A stretch of 64,000 nucleotides of DNA from Nakamurella alba (GTDB taxonomy: Bacteria; Actinomycetota; Actinomycetes; Mycobacteriales; Nakamurellaceae): NCBI RefSeq assembly GCF_009707545.1, contig NZ_WLYK01000006.1, positions 310,001 to 374,000 of the forward strand, in the 5' to 3' direction. The notes beneath the pieces were generated by a model that was not told the origin of the DNA, did no database searches, and was given only the letters and a program-made list of their open reading frames with translations. Position 1 is the stretch's first letter, and every line of letters starts with the position of its first letter. Shown here one piece after another: positions 42,354 to 50,105 of the stretch. A program made the translations under genes and the position numbers.

Positions 42354-43760
42354 TCAGCCGGGCCGGTGGTCGCCCGGGGCGACGAGCCGCCCGGCGACCA
42401 TGTCCGGTTCGAGAGCCGTGCCGCGCAGCCAGGTCCGGCGCACCCGGCCGGCCAGCTCGGCCCCCAGGTACGGGGTCACCGGGTGGCGGTGCCGGATGAT
42501 CGACGGCTCGACGGTGTACCGCTCGCCGTCGGCCAGCGCCACCAGGTCGGCGTCCGCCCCGACCTCGATGCGGCCCTTGTGGGAGAGCCCGACCAGGTCG
42601 GCCGGACCGCGGGACATCCAGCCCAGGACGGTGGCGAGATCGATGCCCCGGCGCTGCGCCTCGGCCCAGACTGCGCCGAAACCGAACTGCAGCGAGGCGA
42701 TCCCGCCCCAGGCGAGGCCGAGATCACCGACGTCCAGCAACTTCAGCTCGGGCGTCGAGGGCGAATGGTCGGTCACCACGATGTCGATCGTGCCGTCCGC
42801 CAACGCCTCCCACAGCGCGTCGGTGTCCTGCCGGCCACGGATGGGCGGGCAGCACTTGTACTGCGGGGCGCCGTCCGGGATCGTCTCGGCGGAGAAGGTC
42901 AGGTAGTGCGGGCAGGTCTCGGTGGTGATCGGCACGCCGTCCGCCTTCGCCTGCCGGATCAGCTCGGCACCGGCCGCGGACGACAGGTGCACCACGTGCA
43001 CCCGGCATCCGGTCGCCCGGGACGCCTCGATCACCCGGGCGACCGCGGCGGCCTCGGCGGTGTCCGGTCGGGAGTCGACGAACGCGGCGTAGCTGCGGCC
43101 CTGCGGGGTCGGCGAGGTGTGCAGGACATCGTGGTCCTCGGCGTGCACCAGGAACAGCCCGCCGATGCCGGCGATGGTGCGTGCGGCGGTGCGCAGTTCG
43201 ACATCGGACAACGGCGGGAACTCCGGCACGCCGGAGTCCTGCAGGAAGCACTTGACACCGAACACCCCGGCGGCGAACAGGTCCGGCAGCTCGTCGAGGT
43301 TGGTCGGGGTGGCGCCACCCCAGAATCCGACATCCACCCGGCATCGACCCCGTGCGGCGCGCCGCTTCTCGGCGAGCGCGGACCGGGTCAGCGTGGGCGG
43401 CAACGAGTTCAGCGGCATGTCGATGACGGTGGTGACGCCGCCGGCGGCCGCAGCAGCGGTGGCGGTGTCGAAGCCCTCCCACTCCGTCCGGCCCGGCTCG
43501 TTGATGTGCACGTGGCTGTCGACCAGTCCGGGGATCAGGATCTCGTCCGGGGCCAGCACGTACTCGGTGGCCGCCGGGCCGGACCAGCCCGGTTCCTCGA
43601 TCCCGACGACCACACCGTTGCGGACCAGGATCGCGGCCGGCCGTTCGACCCCGTCGATCATCGCCCGGGCCGCCCGGATCACCAGCTGCGGGGCACGGAA
43701 ACGGTTGCGGTGGGCCAGCACCGGGGCCTGGGCGAGTTCCAGGGCGGGGTCGGTCGTCAT
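42354..43760 (-). CDS. allB: Allantoinase
   Basis: A 468-residue cyclic amidohydrolase of full length. Metal ligands are recognisable: HxH in DSHVHINEPGRTEWEGFDTAT (the NEPGR motif is typical of allantoinase), the lysine in VFGVKCFLQDSGVPEFPPL, His in FLVHAEDHDVL and CRVHVVHLSSA, and Asp in IVVTDHSPS. It opens allantoin to allantoate. ATG at 43760 lacks a strong ribosome site. It lies upstream of the NCS1 permease on the same strand with a 230-bp gap that holds an AT-rich dyad. The enzymes for allantoate are not in the window. Confidence 0.95.
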   Translation of the reverse strand: MTTDPALELAQAPVLAHRNRFRAPQLVIRAARAMIDGVERPAAILVRNGVVVGIEEPGWSGPAATEYVLAPDEILIPGLVDSHVHINEPGRTEWEGFDTATAAAAAGGVTTVIDMPLNSLPPTLTRSALAEKRRAARGRCRVDVGFWGGATPTNLDELPDLFAAGVFGVKCFLQDSGVPEFPPLSDVELRTAARTIAGIGGLFLVHAEDHDVLHTSPTPQGRSYAAFVDSRPDTAEAAAVARVIEASRATGCRVHVVHLSSAAGAELIRQAKADGVPITTETCPHYLTFSAETIPDGAPQYKCCPPIRGRQDTDALWEALADGTIDIVVTDHSPSTPELKLLDVGDLGLAWGGIASLQFGFGAVWAEAQRRGIDLATVLGWMSRGPADLVGLSHKGRIEVGADADLVALADGERYTVEPSIIRHRHPVTPYLGAELAGRVRRTWLRGTALEPDMVAGRLVAPGDHRPG

Positions 43761-43812
43761 CGCGGGGGCCGCCTCACTTCGTCGTCGCGGTGGTGCTGTG
43801 GTGTCCCGGTGG

Positions 43813-43869
43813 TCAGAACGAGCGCAGGAACGCGGCGTCGAGGCCCGGGTGCGGGGACAGCGTGGTCAT
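43813..43869 (-). CDS. Possible 18-residue leader ORF upstream of allantoinase
   Basis: ATG at 43869 opens a short frame, MTTLSPHPGLDAAFLRSF, ending 53 bp before the allantoinase start on the same strand. There is no clear ribosome site. It could be a regulatory leader peptide, the relic of a longer gene or chance. I list it because nothing else explains the gap between allantoinase and the lipoprotein terminator. Confidence 0.25.
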   Translation of the reverse strand: MTTLSPHPGLDAAFLRSF

Positions 43870-43932
43870 GGCCGCAGGGTATCCAGGCCATGGTTTCCCC
43901 GGCCGGTCCGTCGCGTCACGCGCACGTTACGA

Positions 43933-43964
43933 CGCCGTCCGCCCCGCACTCGGGACGGACGGCG
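43933..43964 (-). terminator. Hairpin terminator after lipoprotein gene
   Basis: CGCCGTCCG (43933-43941) and CGGACGGCG (43956-43964) pair perfectly over 9 bp with a 14-nt loop that can pair partly itself. It starts 26 bp past the lipoprotein stop on the minus strand and lies upstream of allantoinase. Confidence 0.7.
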
Positions 43965-43989
43965 CCGGGGTGGTGCTGCCGGGCGGGGC

Positions 43990-45033
43990 TCAGCCCACGG
44001 GCAGCAGGAGCATCTTCGGTGCCGCCGGGTCGGTGCCGTACATGAACCCGAAGGCCCGGCCGTTCGCGGCCAGCCCGGTGTCACCGGCGTCCAGGGTGGG
44101 GGCGGCGGCGCACTCGTCACGGACCGGGGTCTGCGCGTCCGGATCGGTGAGGTGCAGACGCAGGTCGCCGCCCGGCTGCAGGAAGTAGGTCAGTCCCTGC
44201 GTCCCGCCGACCAGGTTGTCGGTGTAGGGGTCGTCGTGCAGTTCACCGGTCAGCGGGTCGATGTAGTCCAGGCAGCCGTCGGCGGCCGAGGCGATGTAGC
44301 CGGGCATGTCCCCGTCGGTGCCGGTGTACTGCAGCGCCATCGCGTTGATCATCACCGCGGCGGTGCCGTCGGTCGGCACCGCGATGCTCGGGCCCGACCA
44401 GTTGCCCTCCTGCGGGTCGCTGCCGGCGTCGTCGGCGAACTGCTGCAGGGTCAGGCCGGTGGAGTCGGCGTCGACCGGGCCGGCCAGCAGGGTCAGTTTC
44501 TGGCCGGGCGAGGAGGTGCCGCCGGCCTGCATGAGCATGTCGTCCGTCGCGGTCTTCCCGGCCGGGTAGTACGAGATGGTCCACGAGGTGTTCTTGTCGA
44601 CCTGGCCCTGGCCCTGCGGGTCCGGGATGCGCATCGCGACGAACTCGCTCGCAGTGCCGTAGTCGACGGTCATCAGCTTCGTCCCGCCGTACTCCGGCGA
44701 TCCCACCCAGACGTCGATGGCCTGGCCCCCGGTGGCCCCCGCCGGGAGCCACAGGTTGGCGAGGCGGATCTGCATGTCCAGCTCGGCGGTCGGCACCTGG
44801 TCGGAGGCACCGCCCGAGCCCGCCCCCGGCAGATCGGTGCCGAGATCCGTGCCGGGATCGGTGGGCAGGTCGGTCCCGAGGTCGGATCCGGCACCGATCG
44901 CCGCGCCCGGCATGCTCGGGGTGCCGGCGGTGGTGCTGGTCCCGCACCCGGTCAGCGCGAGCACGATCGCGCCGGCCAGCACGGTGGACCGGGTGAGGGA
45001 TCCGAGGACGGTACGGACTGCGGAGCGGGGCAT
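43990..45033 (-). CDS. Secreted lipoprotein of unknown function
   Basis: A 347-residue exported lipoprotein. The signal peptide TRSTVLAGAIVLALTGC ends in a clear lipobox (LTGC). A low-complexity linker with repeated G-TDL-TD-GTDL units follows to about residue 75. The mature domain has alternating strands (LDMQIRLANLWLPAG, IDVWVGSPEYGGTKLMTVDYGTASEFVAMRIPD) and an ending GRAFGFMYGTDPAAPKMLLLPVG, possibly a beta-sandwich. Two Cys in the C-terminal half may form a disulfide outside the cell. ATG at 45033 follows AGGAG. I do not recognise a family. Confidence 0.82.
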   Translation of the reverse strand: MPRSAVRTVLGSLTRSTVLAGAIVLALTGCGTSTTAGTPSMPGAAIGAGSDLGTDLPTDPGTDLGTDLPGAGSGGASDQVPTAELDMQIRLANLWLPAGATGGQAIDVWVGSPEYGGTKLMTVDYGTASEFVAMRIPDPQGQGQVDKNTSWTISYYPAGKTATDDMLMQAGGTSSPGQKLTLLAGPVDADSTGLTLQQFADDAGSDPQEGNWSGPSIAVPTDGTAAVMINAMALQYTGTDGDMPGYIASAADGCLDYIDPLTGELHDDPYTDNLVGGTQGLTYFLQPGGDLRLHLTDPDAQTPVRDECAAAPTLDAGDTGLAANGRAFGFMYGTDPAAPKMLLLPVG

Positions 45034-45240
45034 CTGGACTCCTGGCATCGGGACTGGTGGGCCTGGCCGGTATGCACTGCGGTGCAACGGATGTCGATGG
45101 TCCTGCAAAGGCGTAGGGCCGGAGTCGCACGGCCGGGGCGGCGGTACTCCGCCGGTCCTGCGGCCGGTGCTTCACCGGAACTGCACAGGGGACGTGCGGC
45201 CCGGCATCAGGTTGTGCGCGGAGACGGGTACGTTCTGCGG

Positions 45241-45729
45241 ATGTCCACATCCCCCGTCCGCGAGGTCCTCAGCTACGAGATGTTCGGCACCGCCGTCCGG
45301 AAACTGGCCGCCACCATCGCCGACGACGGGTTCCGGCCGGACGTCGTGATCGCGGTGGCGCGCGGCGGGCTGATCCCGGCCGGGGCGCTGTCCTACGCGC
45401 TCGGGACCAAGGCCGCCGGCACGCTCAACGTCGAGTTCTACACCGACATCGAGACCACCCTGCCGGACCCGGTGGTGCTGGAGCCGCTGCTCGACACCGC
45501 CGCCCTGGAGGGCAAGAACCTGCTGGTGGTCGACGACGTCGCCGACTCCGGTCGCACCCTGGCACTGGTCATGGACCTGATGCGCCAGCACGGCGCCGAC
45601 GCCCGCTCCGCCGTCCTCTACACCAAGCCCCGCACCATCGTGGTGCCCGACTACTCCTGGCGGGACACCGATCTCTGGATCACCTTCCCCTGGTCCGCCC
45701 AGCCGCCGGTGACCGTGCGGGAGTCCTGA
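45241..45729 (+). CDS. Purine-type phosphoribosyltransferase
   Basis: A 162-residue type I phosphoribosyltransferase. The PRPP-binding motif is LLVVDDVADSGRTLALV, preceded by VVIAVARGGLIPAGALSYALG and followed by VVPDYSWRDTDLWITFPW, the C-terminal W-hood region of the Gpt/xanthine-guanine type. It would salvage xanthine, guanine or hypoxanthine to the nucleotide. Next to a purine-catabolic region it offers the opposite fate for imported xanthine. ATG at 45241 is the natural start; no strong ribosome site is seen. It converges on serS. Confidence 0.88.
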   Translation: MSTSPVREVLSYEMFGTAVRKLAATIADDGFRPDVVIAVARGGLIPAGALSYALGTKAAGTLNVEFYTDIETTLPDPVVLEPLLDTAALEGKNLLVVDDVADSGRTLALVMDLMRQHGADARSAVLYTKPRTIVVPDYSWRDTDLWITFPWSAQPPVTVRES

Positions 45730-45781
45730 GGCCGGCCGCCTGCCGTGGGGCGAGAGCTGTTCCTGGGCAGAAGTTTCGGGC

Positions 45782-47044
45782 TCAGGCGGGTTCCAGGACC
45801 TCGAGCCCGCCCAGGCCCGGCCGCAGCGCCTCCGGCACGCGGACGGAGCCGTCCGGGAGCTGGTGGTTCTCCAGGATGGCGACGAGCCATCGGGTGGTGG
45901 CCAGGGTGCCGTTGAGGGTGGCCGCCACCTGCGGCTTGCCGTCCGCATCCCGGTAGCGCACGGACAGTCGGCGCGCCTGGAAGGTCGTGCAGTTCGACGT
46001 CGAGGTCAGCTCGCGGTAGGTCTGCTGGCTGGGCACCCAGGCCTCGCAGTCGTACTTACGGGCGGCCGACGTCCCGAGGTCGCCGGCCGCGACATCGATG
46101 ATGCGGTAGGGCACCTCGATCGCATCCAGCATCTCCCGCTCGAACCCGAGCAGCGCCAGGTGCTCGTCGTGCGCGCGCTCGGGGGTGGTGTAGGAGAACA
46201 TCTCCACCTTGTCGAACTGGTGCACCCGCAGGATCCCGCGGGTGTCCTTGCCGTACGACCCCGCCTCGCGCCGGAAACAGGAGGACCAGCCCGCGTACCG
46301 GACCGGGCCGTCGGACAGGTCGAGGATCTCGTCCGAGTGGTAGGCCGCGAGCGGCACCTCGGAGGTGCCGACCAGGTAGAGGTCGTCGGCCTCCAGCCGG
46401 TACACCTCGTCGTTGTGCTCGCCGAGGAACCCGGTGCCGTCCATCGACTCGGGCTTGACCAGCACCGGCGGGATCATCGGCACGAACCCGTTGGCCACCG
46501 CCTTGCTGATCGCCAGGTTGAGCATCGCGAACTGGAGCCGGGCGCCGACGCCGCGCAGGAAGTAGAAGCGGGCGCCGGAGACCTTGGCACCGCGGTCGGT
46601 GTCGATTGCTTTGAGGCCCTCGCCCAGTTCGAGGTGGTCCTTCGGGGTGAAGTCGAACTCGCGGGGGGTGCCGACCAGCTCGCGCACCACGAAGTCCTGC
46701 TCGCCGCCGGCCGGGGCACCGTCCTCGACCAGGTTCGGGATCGACTTGTGCGCGGCGGTCAGCGCGGCGTTCGCCTCCGACTCGACGGCCTCCGCGGCCT
46801 TCACCTCGGCGGCGAGCTCCTTGCCGCGCTCCAGCAGCGCAGGCCGTTCCTCCTTGGAGGCCTTGCCCACGGTCCGGCCGAACGCCTTCTGCTCGGTCCG
46901 CAGCTCGTCCGCCCGGACGACGGCGGCACGGCGGTCGGAGTCCGCCGAGAGCAACACGTCCACCACCGCGGGATCGGCCCCTCTGGCCTGCTGGGAGGCA
47001 CGGAAGGCATCGGGGTCGTCACGGAGTTGGCGCAGGTCGATCAC
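45782..47044 (-). CDS. serS: Seryl-tRNA synthetase
   Basis: A 420-residue class II synthetase of normal length. The N-terminal coiled-coil arm is residues 1-100 ([22 protein letters not shown] through the [14 protein letters not shown] helix). Motif 2 is [44 protein letters not shown] carries the serine-binding block, and [19 protein letters not shown] is motif 3. It charges tRNA-Ser (and tRNA-Sec where present). GTG at 47044 gives the usual N-terminus. No tRNA gene is adjacent. Confidence 0.97.
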   Translation of the reverse strand: MIDLRQLRDDPDAFRASQQARGADPAVVDVLLSADSDRRAAVVRADELRTEQKAFGRTVGKASKEERPALLERGKELAAEVKAAEAVESEANAALTAAHKSIPNLVEDGAPAGGEQDFVVRELVGTPREFDFTPKDHLELGEGLKAIDTDRGAKVSGARFYFLRGVGARLQFAMLNLAISKAVANGFVPMIPPVLVKPESMDGTGFLGEHNDEVYRLEADDLYLVGTSEVPLAAYHSDEILDLSDGPVRYAGWSSCFRREAGSYGKDTRGILRVHQFDKVEMFSYTTPERAHDEHLALLGFEREMLDAIEVPYRIIDVAAGDLGTSAARKYDCEAWVPSQQTYRELTSTSNCTTFQARRLSVRYRDADGKPQVAATLNGTLATTRWLVAILENHQLPDGSVRVPEALRPGLGGLEVLEPA

Positions 47045-47184
47045 TCCCCGAGCGTATCCGGTGCGCCGGGCCCGTCCGGCCCACCCCCGGAAGCGTCCGT
47101 CCTGGTCGGTCCACATGCCGACGGCTGTCCACATCCCGCCCGGGTCGACCCCCGCGGCCGCCGCCGGCGGGCAACGCTGCCCTG

Positions 47185-47475
47185 GTGTCCCCCACCTCAC
47201 CCGCCGACGGCTCGCTGACCGTCGACACCGATGTCCTGCAACGGCTCTCCTCCGATCTCGGCGCACTCGCCGGACGACTGGACGGGCCGGCGATCACCGC
47301 CCCGTCCGCGGCGGCCGCACCGCCGGAGGTGACGGTGGTGGCCGGCCAGATCGTCACCGCGGCCATGAACCACGCCGCCGCCCGACAGGGCGATGTGCAG
47401 GAGCTGGCCGACGGCATCCGGACGGCAGCCCTGTGGTGGGCGGACCAGGAGCGGCTGCTCGGCGGGTCCCGGTGA
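47185..47475 (+). CDS. Small helical WXG100-like protein
   Basis: A 96-residue, Ala-rich, probably helix-turn-helix protein: [24 protein letters not shown] for the first helix and [35 protein letters not shown] for the second. Its size and partner resemble the WXG100/ESX-like helpers that precede DUF1023 hydrolases in actinobacteria; there is a WW but no classical WXG turn. GTG at 47185 is the start and the stop overlaps the next gene by GTGA. The function is unknown; export or toxin-partner roles are inference. Confidence 0.75.
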   Translation: MSPTSPADGSLTVDTDVLQRLSSDLGALAGRLDGPAITAPSAAAAPPEVTVVAGQIVTAAMNHAAARQGDVQELADGIRTAALWWADQERLLGGSR

Positions 47476-49376
47476 GCGACTGGTCGTTGTTGGGTCTGGC
47501 TGCGGATCCGGTTCCCGGATCGCCGTCGGAACTGCGGGTGCTGGCCGCCGGGTTCGCCGCGCGGGCCGAGGTGGACCGGGCCGCGGTGGGAGATCTCCGG
47601 GCGGCATCGGCCCTGCTCGCCACCGGTTGGGATTCCGGCGGCGGCTCGTCCGTCGCGGTCGCGCTCGCCGCGCCGGTGACCGCGTTCGACCGGGGCTCAC
47701 TCGCACTGACATCCGGCGCGGAGGTGCTCGTCGCCTACGCCGGGCGGATGGAGGAGAGACAGTCCCGGTGCGCGGTCCTGCTGGAGGCCGCACAACGCAA
47801 CGCCGCCACCATCACGATGCTCGAGTCGCCCTGGCCGGTCGCCGGCCTGACGCCGGTGTTCGAGCGGACCCGGCAGATCCGCGAACTGGCCGGGCTGACC
47901 GCAGGGCTCGGTACCGAGGCGGCACTGCTGCAGTTCGAGGCGACCCTGGACGCCACCGCGACCGCGGAGCTGCTGGGCGAGTCATTGGTGGCGCTGGTCC
48001 TGCTGGCCGTCCGCACCGTGACGGCCGGCGGCGCGGGACCGGTCGGTTCCGGTGTGCCCGGGAGCGCCACCGCCACCGGGCATCCCGGGAGCGCATCCGT
48101 TGCCGTCGACCCGGCCCTGCTCGCCGGTGCCCCGGCGGTCCCCGCCGATCCGGCGGCCGCCGCGCGCTGGTGGTCCGGGCTGTCCGAGCCGGTGCGGGAG
48201 CAGCTGATCGCGACCTACCCGGGGCTGCTGGGGTCGGCGGCCGGACTGCCCGCGGACGTCCGGGACCGCGCCTCCCGGGCATCGCTGGCCGAGGACCTTG
48301 CCACGGCGGAGGCGGTCGCCGCGGCGACCGGCAGCGGACTGCCACCGCCGGGGACCGATCCGGAACTGGTGCGGGCGCAGTTGGCTGCGGCGGGATGGAG
48401 CGAGCAGGACATCACCTCGCTGCTCGGGTCGCGGGCGGTGGACGAGGCACTCGCCCGGGCGGAGGCGGCCGCCGGAGGTGATCCGGTGCAGCTGCTGATC
48501 TACGACCCGGACGCCTTCGACGGCCACGGGCGGGCGGCCATCTCGGTCGGCGACATGGCGACGGCCGACAACGTCGCGGTGCTGGTGCCCGGGATGGGAT
48601 CGGACGTGCCGGGCTACCTGGACAACCAGCTCGGCAACGCCCTGGACCTCAAGGCCGAGGCCGACCGCACTGCCGGGACCACCGCGGTCGTGGCCTGGGT
48701 CGGCTACCGCGCACCGGGTGTCGACGTCGCGGTGTCGGACCCGGCGCTCGCCGCGGCCGGCGCCGCGCTGCTCACCCAGGACCTCGCCGGATTCGCCGGG
48801 ACCCGCACGGGCGACCCCGGCCGCACCACGGTCGTCGCCCATTCCTACGGATCCACCACGGCGTCGTTCGCCTTCGCCGGCGGGGCGGACGCGGACGCCC
48901 TGGTGCTGATCGGGTCGCCCGGTGCCGGGCCGGCGGATTCGGTCGGCGACTACCCCGGGCTCGGCCCGGGCTCGGTCTTCGTCGGCGCGGCCTCCGGCGA
49001 TCCGGTGACCACCCACGCCCAGCTCGCCGGGGACGGGTTCCTCGAGGGATGGGAAGGGATCGCCGGTGCGAGCGCCGTGCTGTTCCCGGGGGTGGTGGGG
49101 ATGGTCGGGTCGATGCGGTCCCGGCTGGGCAACGACCCGGCCGGCGCCGGCTTCGGGGCCACCCGCTTCCACGCGGAGACCGGCAGCACCAACACCCTGG
49201 ACCCCGCCAACCACTCCCAGTACTACCGGCCCGGATCGGAGTCGCTGGCGAACATCGCGGCGGTGGTGAAGGGCCGCCTGCACGAGGTCACGGTCGCGCC
49301 GCCCCGGCCACCCGGCACCGGACACTGGGACGGCCGGGACCCGGAGGCGACCCACGTCCCGCGACCACCGCGCTGA
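47472..49376 (+). CDS. DUF1023-type alpha/beta hydrolase with helical N-terminal domain
   Basis: A 634-residue two-part protein. Residues 1-170 are helical and Ala-rich, like WXG/LXG-type pairing domains (WDSGGGSSVAVALAAPVTAFD). A linker follows, and from about residue 330 there is a DUF1023 hydrolase: DNVAVLVPGMGSDVPGYLDN, VVAWVGYRAPGVDVA and the nucleophile elbow AHSYGS with Ser458, then LVLIGSPGAGP. A C-terminal His in NHSQYYRPGS may complete the triad. There is no signal peptide. It is translationally coupled to the small helical protein. Substrate and target are unknown. Confidence 0.85.
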   Translation: MSDWSLLGLAADPVPGSPSELRVLAAGFAARAEVDRAAVGDLRAASALLATGWDSGGGSSVAVALAAPVTAFDRGSLALTSGAEVLVAYAGRMEERQSRCAVLLEAAQRNAATITMLESPWPVAGLTPVFERTRQIRELAGLTAGLGTEAALLQFEATLDATATAELLGESLVALVLLAVRTVTAGGAGPVGSGVPGSATATGHPGSASVAVDPALLAGAPAVPADPAAAARWWSGLSEPVREQLIATYPGLLGSAAGLPADVRDRASRASLAEDLATAEAVAAATGSGLPPPGTDPELVRAQLAAAGWSEQDITSLLGSRAVDEALARAEAAAGGDPVQLLIYDPDAFDGHGRAAISVGDMATADNVAVLVPGMGSDVPGYLDNQLGNALDLKAEADRTAGTTAVVAWVGYRAPGVDVAVSDPALAAAGAALLTQDLAGFAGTRTGDPGRTTVVAHSYGSTTASFAFAGGADADALVLIGSPGAGPADSVGDYPGLGPGSVFVGAASGDPVTTHAQLAGDGFLEGWEGIAGASAVLFPGVVGMVGSMRSRLGNDPAGAGFGATRFHAETGSTNTLDPANHSQYYRPGSESLANIAAVVKGRLHEVTVAPPRPPGTGHWDGRDPEATHVPRPPR

Positions 49377-49423
49377 TCCCGGCCTTCATCGGTTCCGGCA
49401 CGTCCGTGGTGCCGCACGTCCAT

Positions 49424-49442
49424 TGGTTGCCGCAAGCAACCA
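49424..49442. promoter_or_regulatory. Palindromic MarR-type operator
   Basis: TGGTTGC (49424-49430) and GCAACCA (49436-49442) are perfect complements around CGCAA. Read on the minus strand it includes TTGCTTGCGGCAA, the TTGC-spacer-GCAA form typical of MarR sites. It lies 58 bp upstream of the marR start. An AT-rich stretch with TTGTT and AACAA follows and may be the promoter or a second site. Confidence 0.6.
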
Positions 49443-49499
49443 TCTGTGGCACACTTGTTTAGTACCGCTAGAGAACAAACCAGAAGAAGCCGACGAAAC

Positions 49500-50105
49500 G
49501 TGCACGACCGAACGAACGACGAGGCCCAGCGGAGCGGACCGTCACCGGCGCTCTGCAGTGAACTGCTGCAGGCACTCTCGCAGCTGAACCGCACACGCAA
49601 GCACATCGTGGGCGACAGCCCGCGGGTGCACTTCACCTCCCTGATCACCCTGTACACCGTGCAGGAGCTGCGCCGCACCCGGATCTCCGGACTGGCCGAA
49701 CGACTGATGATCGACCTGTCCGCGGCCAGCCGCCAGGTCAGCGTGCTGGAGAACGACGGGCTGCTGCGCCGCATCCGCGACGAGTCCGACCACCGGGCCT
49801 GCCTGGTGGAACTGACCGCCGACGGCGAGCAGCTGCTCGCCGAGTACCAGCGTGACTCCGGCCGCGCCGTGGCGGGCCGGCTCACCGACTGGACGGACGA
49901 CCAGGTCGAACGGATGACCGCCGAACTGCAGCGACTCACCACCTCACTGTGCTCCGACCCCGCCGCGGGCCCGGGACACGGTCCGGGATCCCGCCGGTCC
50001 CCGGACCAGCATCAGGAACCACCGCACCAGGAACAAGCACAGGAACCACCCGCACCGACATCGACGCCAGTGCACCACCCCGAGCTCGAAAGCGTGATCG
50101 CGTGA
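49500..50105 (+). CDS. MarR-family regulator of the adjacent efflux pump
   Basis: A 201-residue MarR-type winged-helix protein. RISGLAERLMIDLSAASRQVSVLENDGLLRRIRDESDHRACLVELTADGEQLL is the DNA-binding core with the wing residues D-D-R. The C-terminal 40 residues are Pro/Gln/His-rich and probably disordered, longer than usual for the family. I chose GTG at 49500; a GTG at 49446 in the same frame would run through the promoter-like AT-rich stretch. Its stop overlaps the MFS gene start by GTGA, so regulator and pump are co-transcribed and probably self-regulated. Confidence 0.87.
   Translation: MHDRTNDEAQRSGPSPALCSELLQALSQLNRTRKHIVGDSPRVHFTSLITLYTVQELRRTRISGLAERLMIDLSAASRQVSVLENDGLLRRIRDESDHRACLVELTADGEQLLAEYQRDSGRAVAGRLTDWTDDQVERMTAELQRLTTSLCSDPAAGPGHGPGSRRSPDQHQEPPHQEQAQEPPAPTSTPVHHPELESVIA

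Noticed and set aside
49446-49499. A longer MarR protein starting at GTG 49446
   Set aside because: The extra residues would be encoded by the AT-rich promoter-like stretch, and family members do not have this extension.
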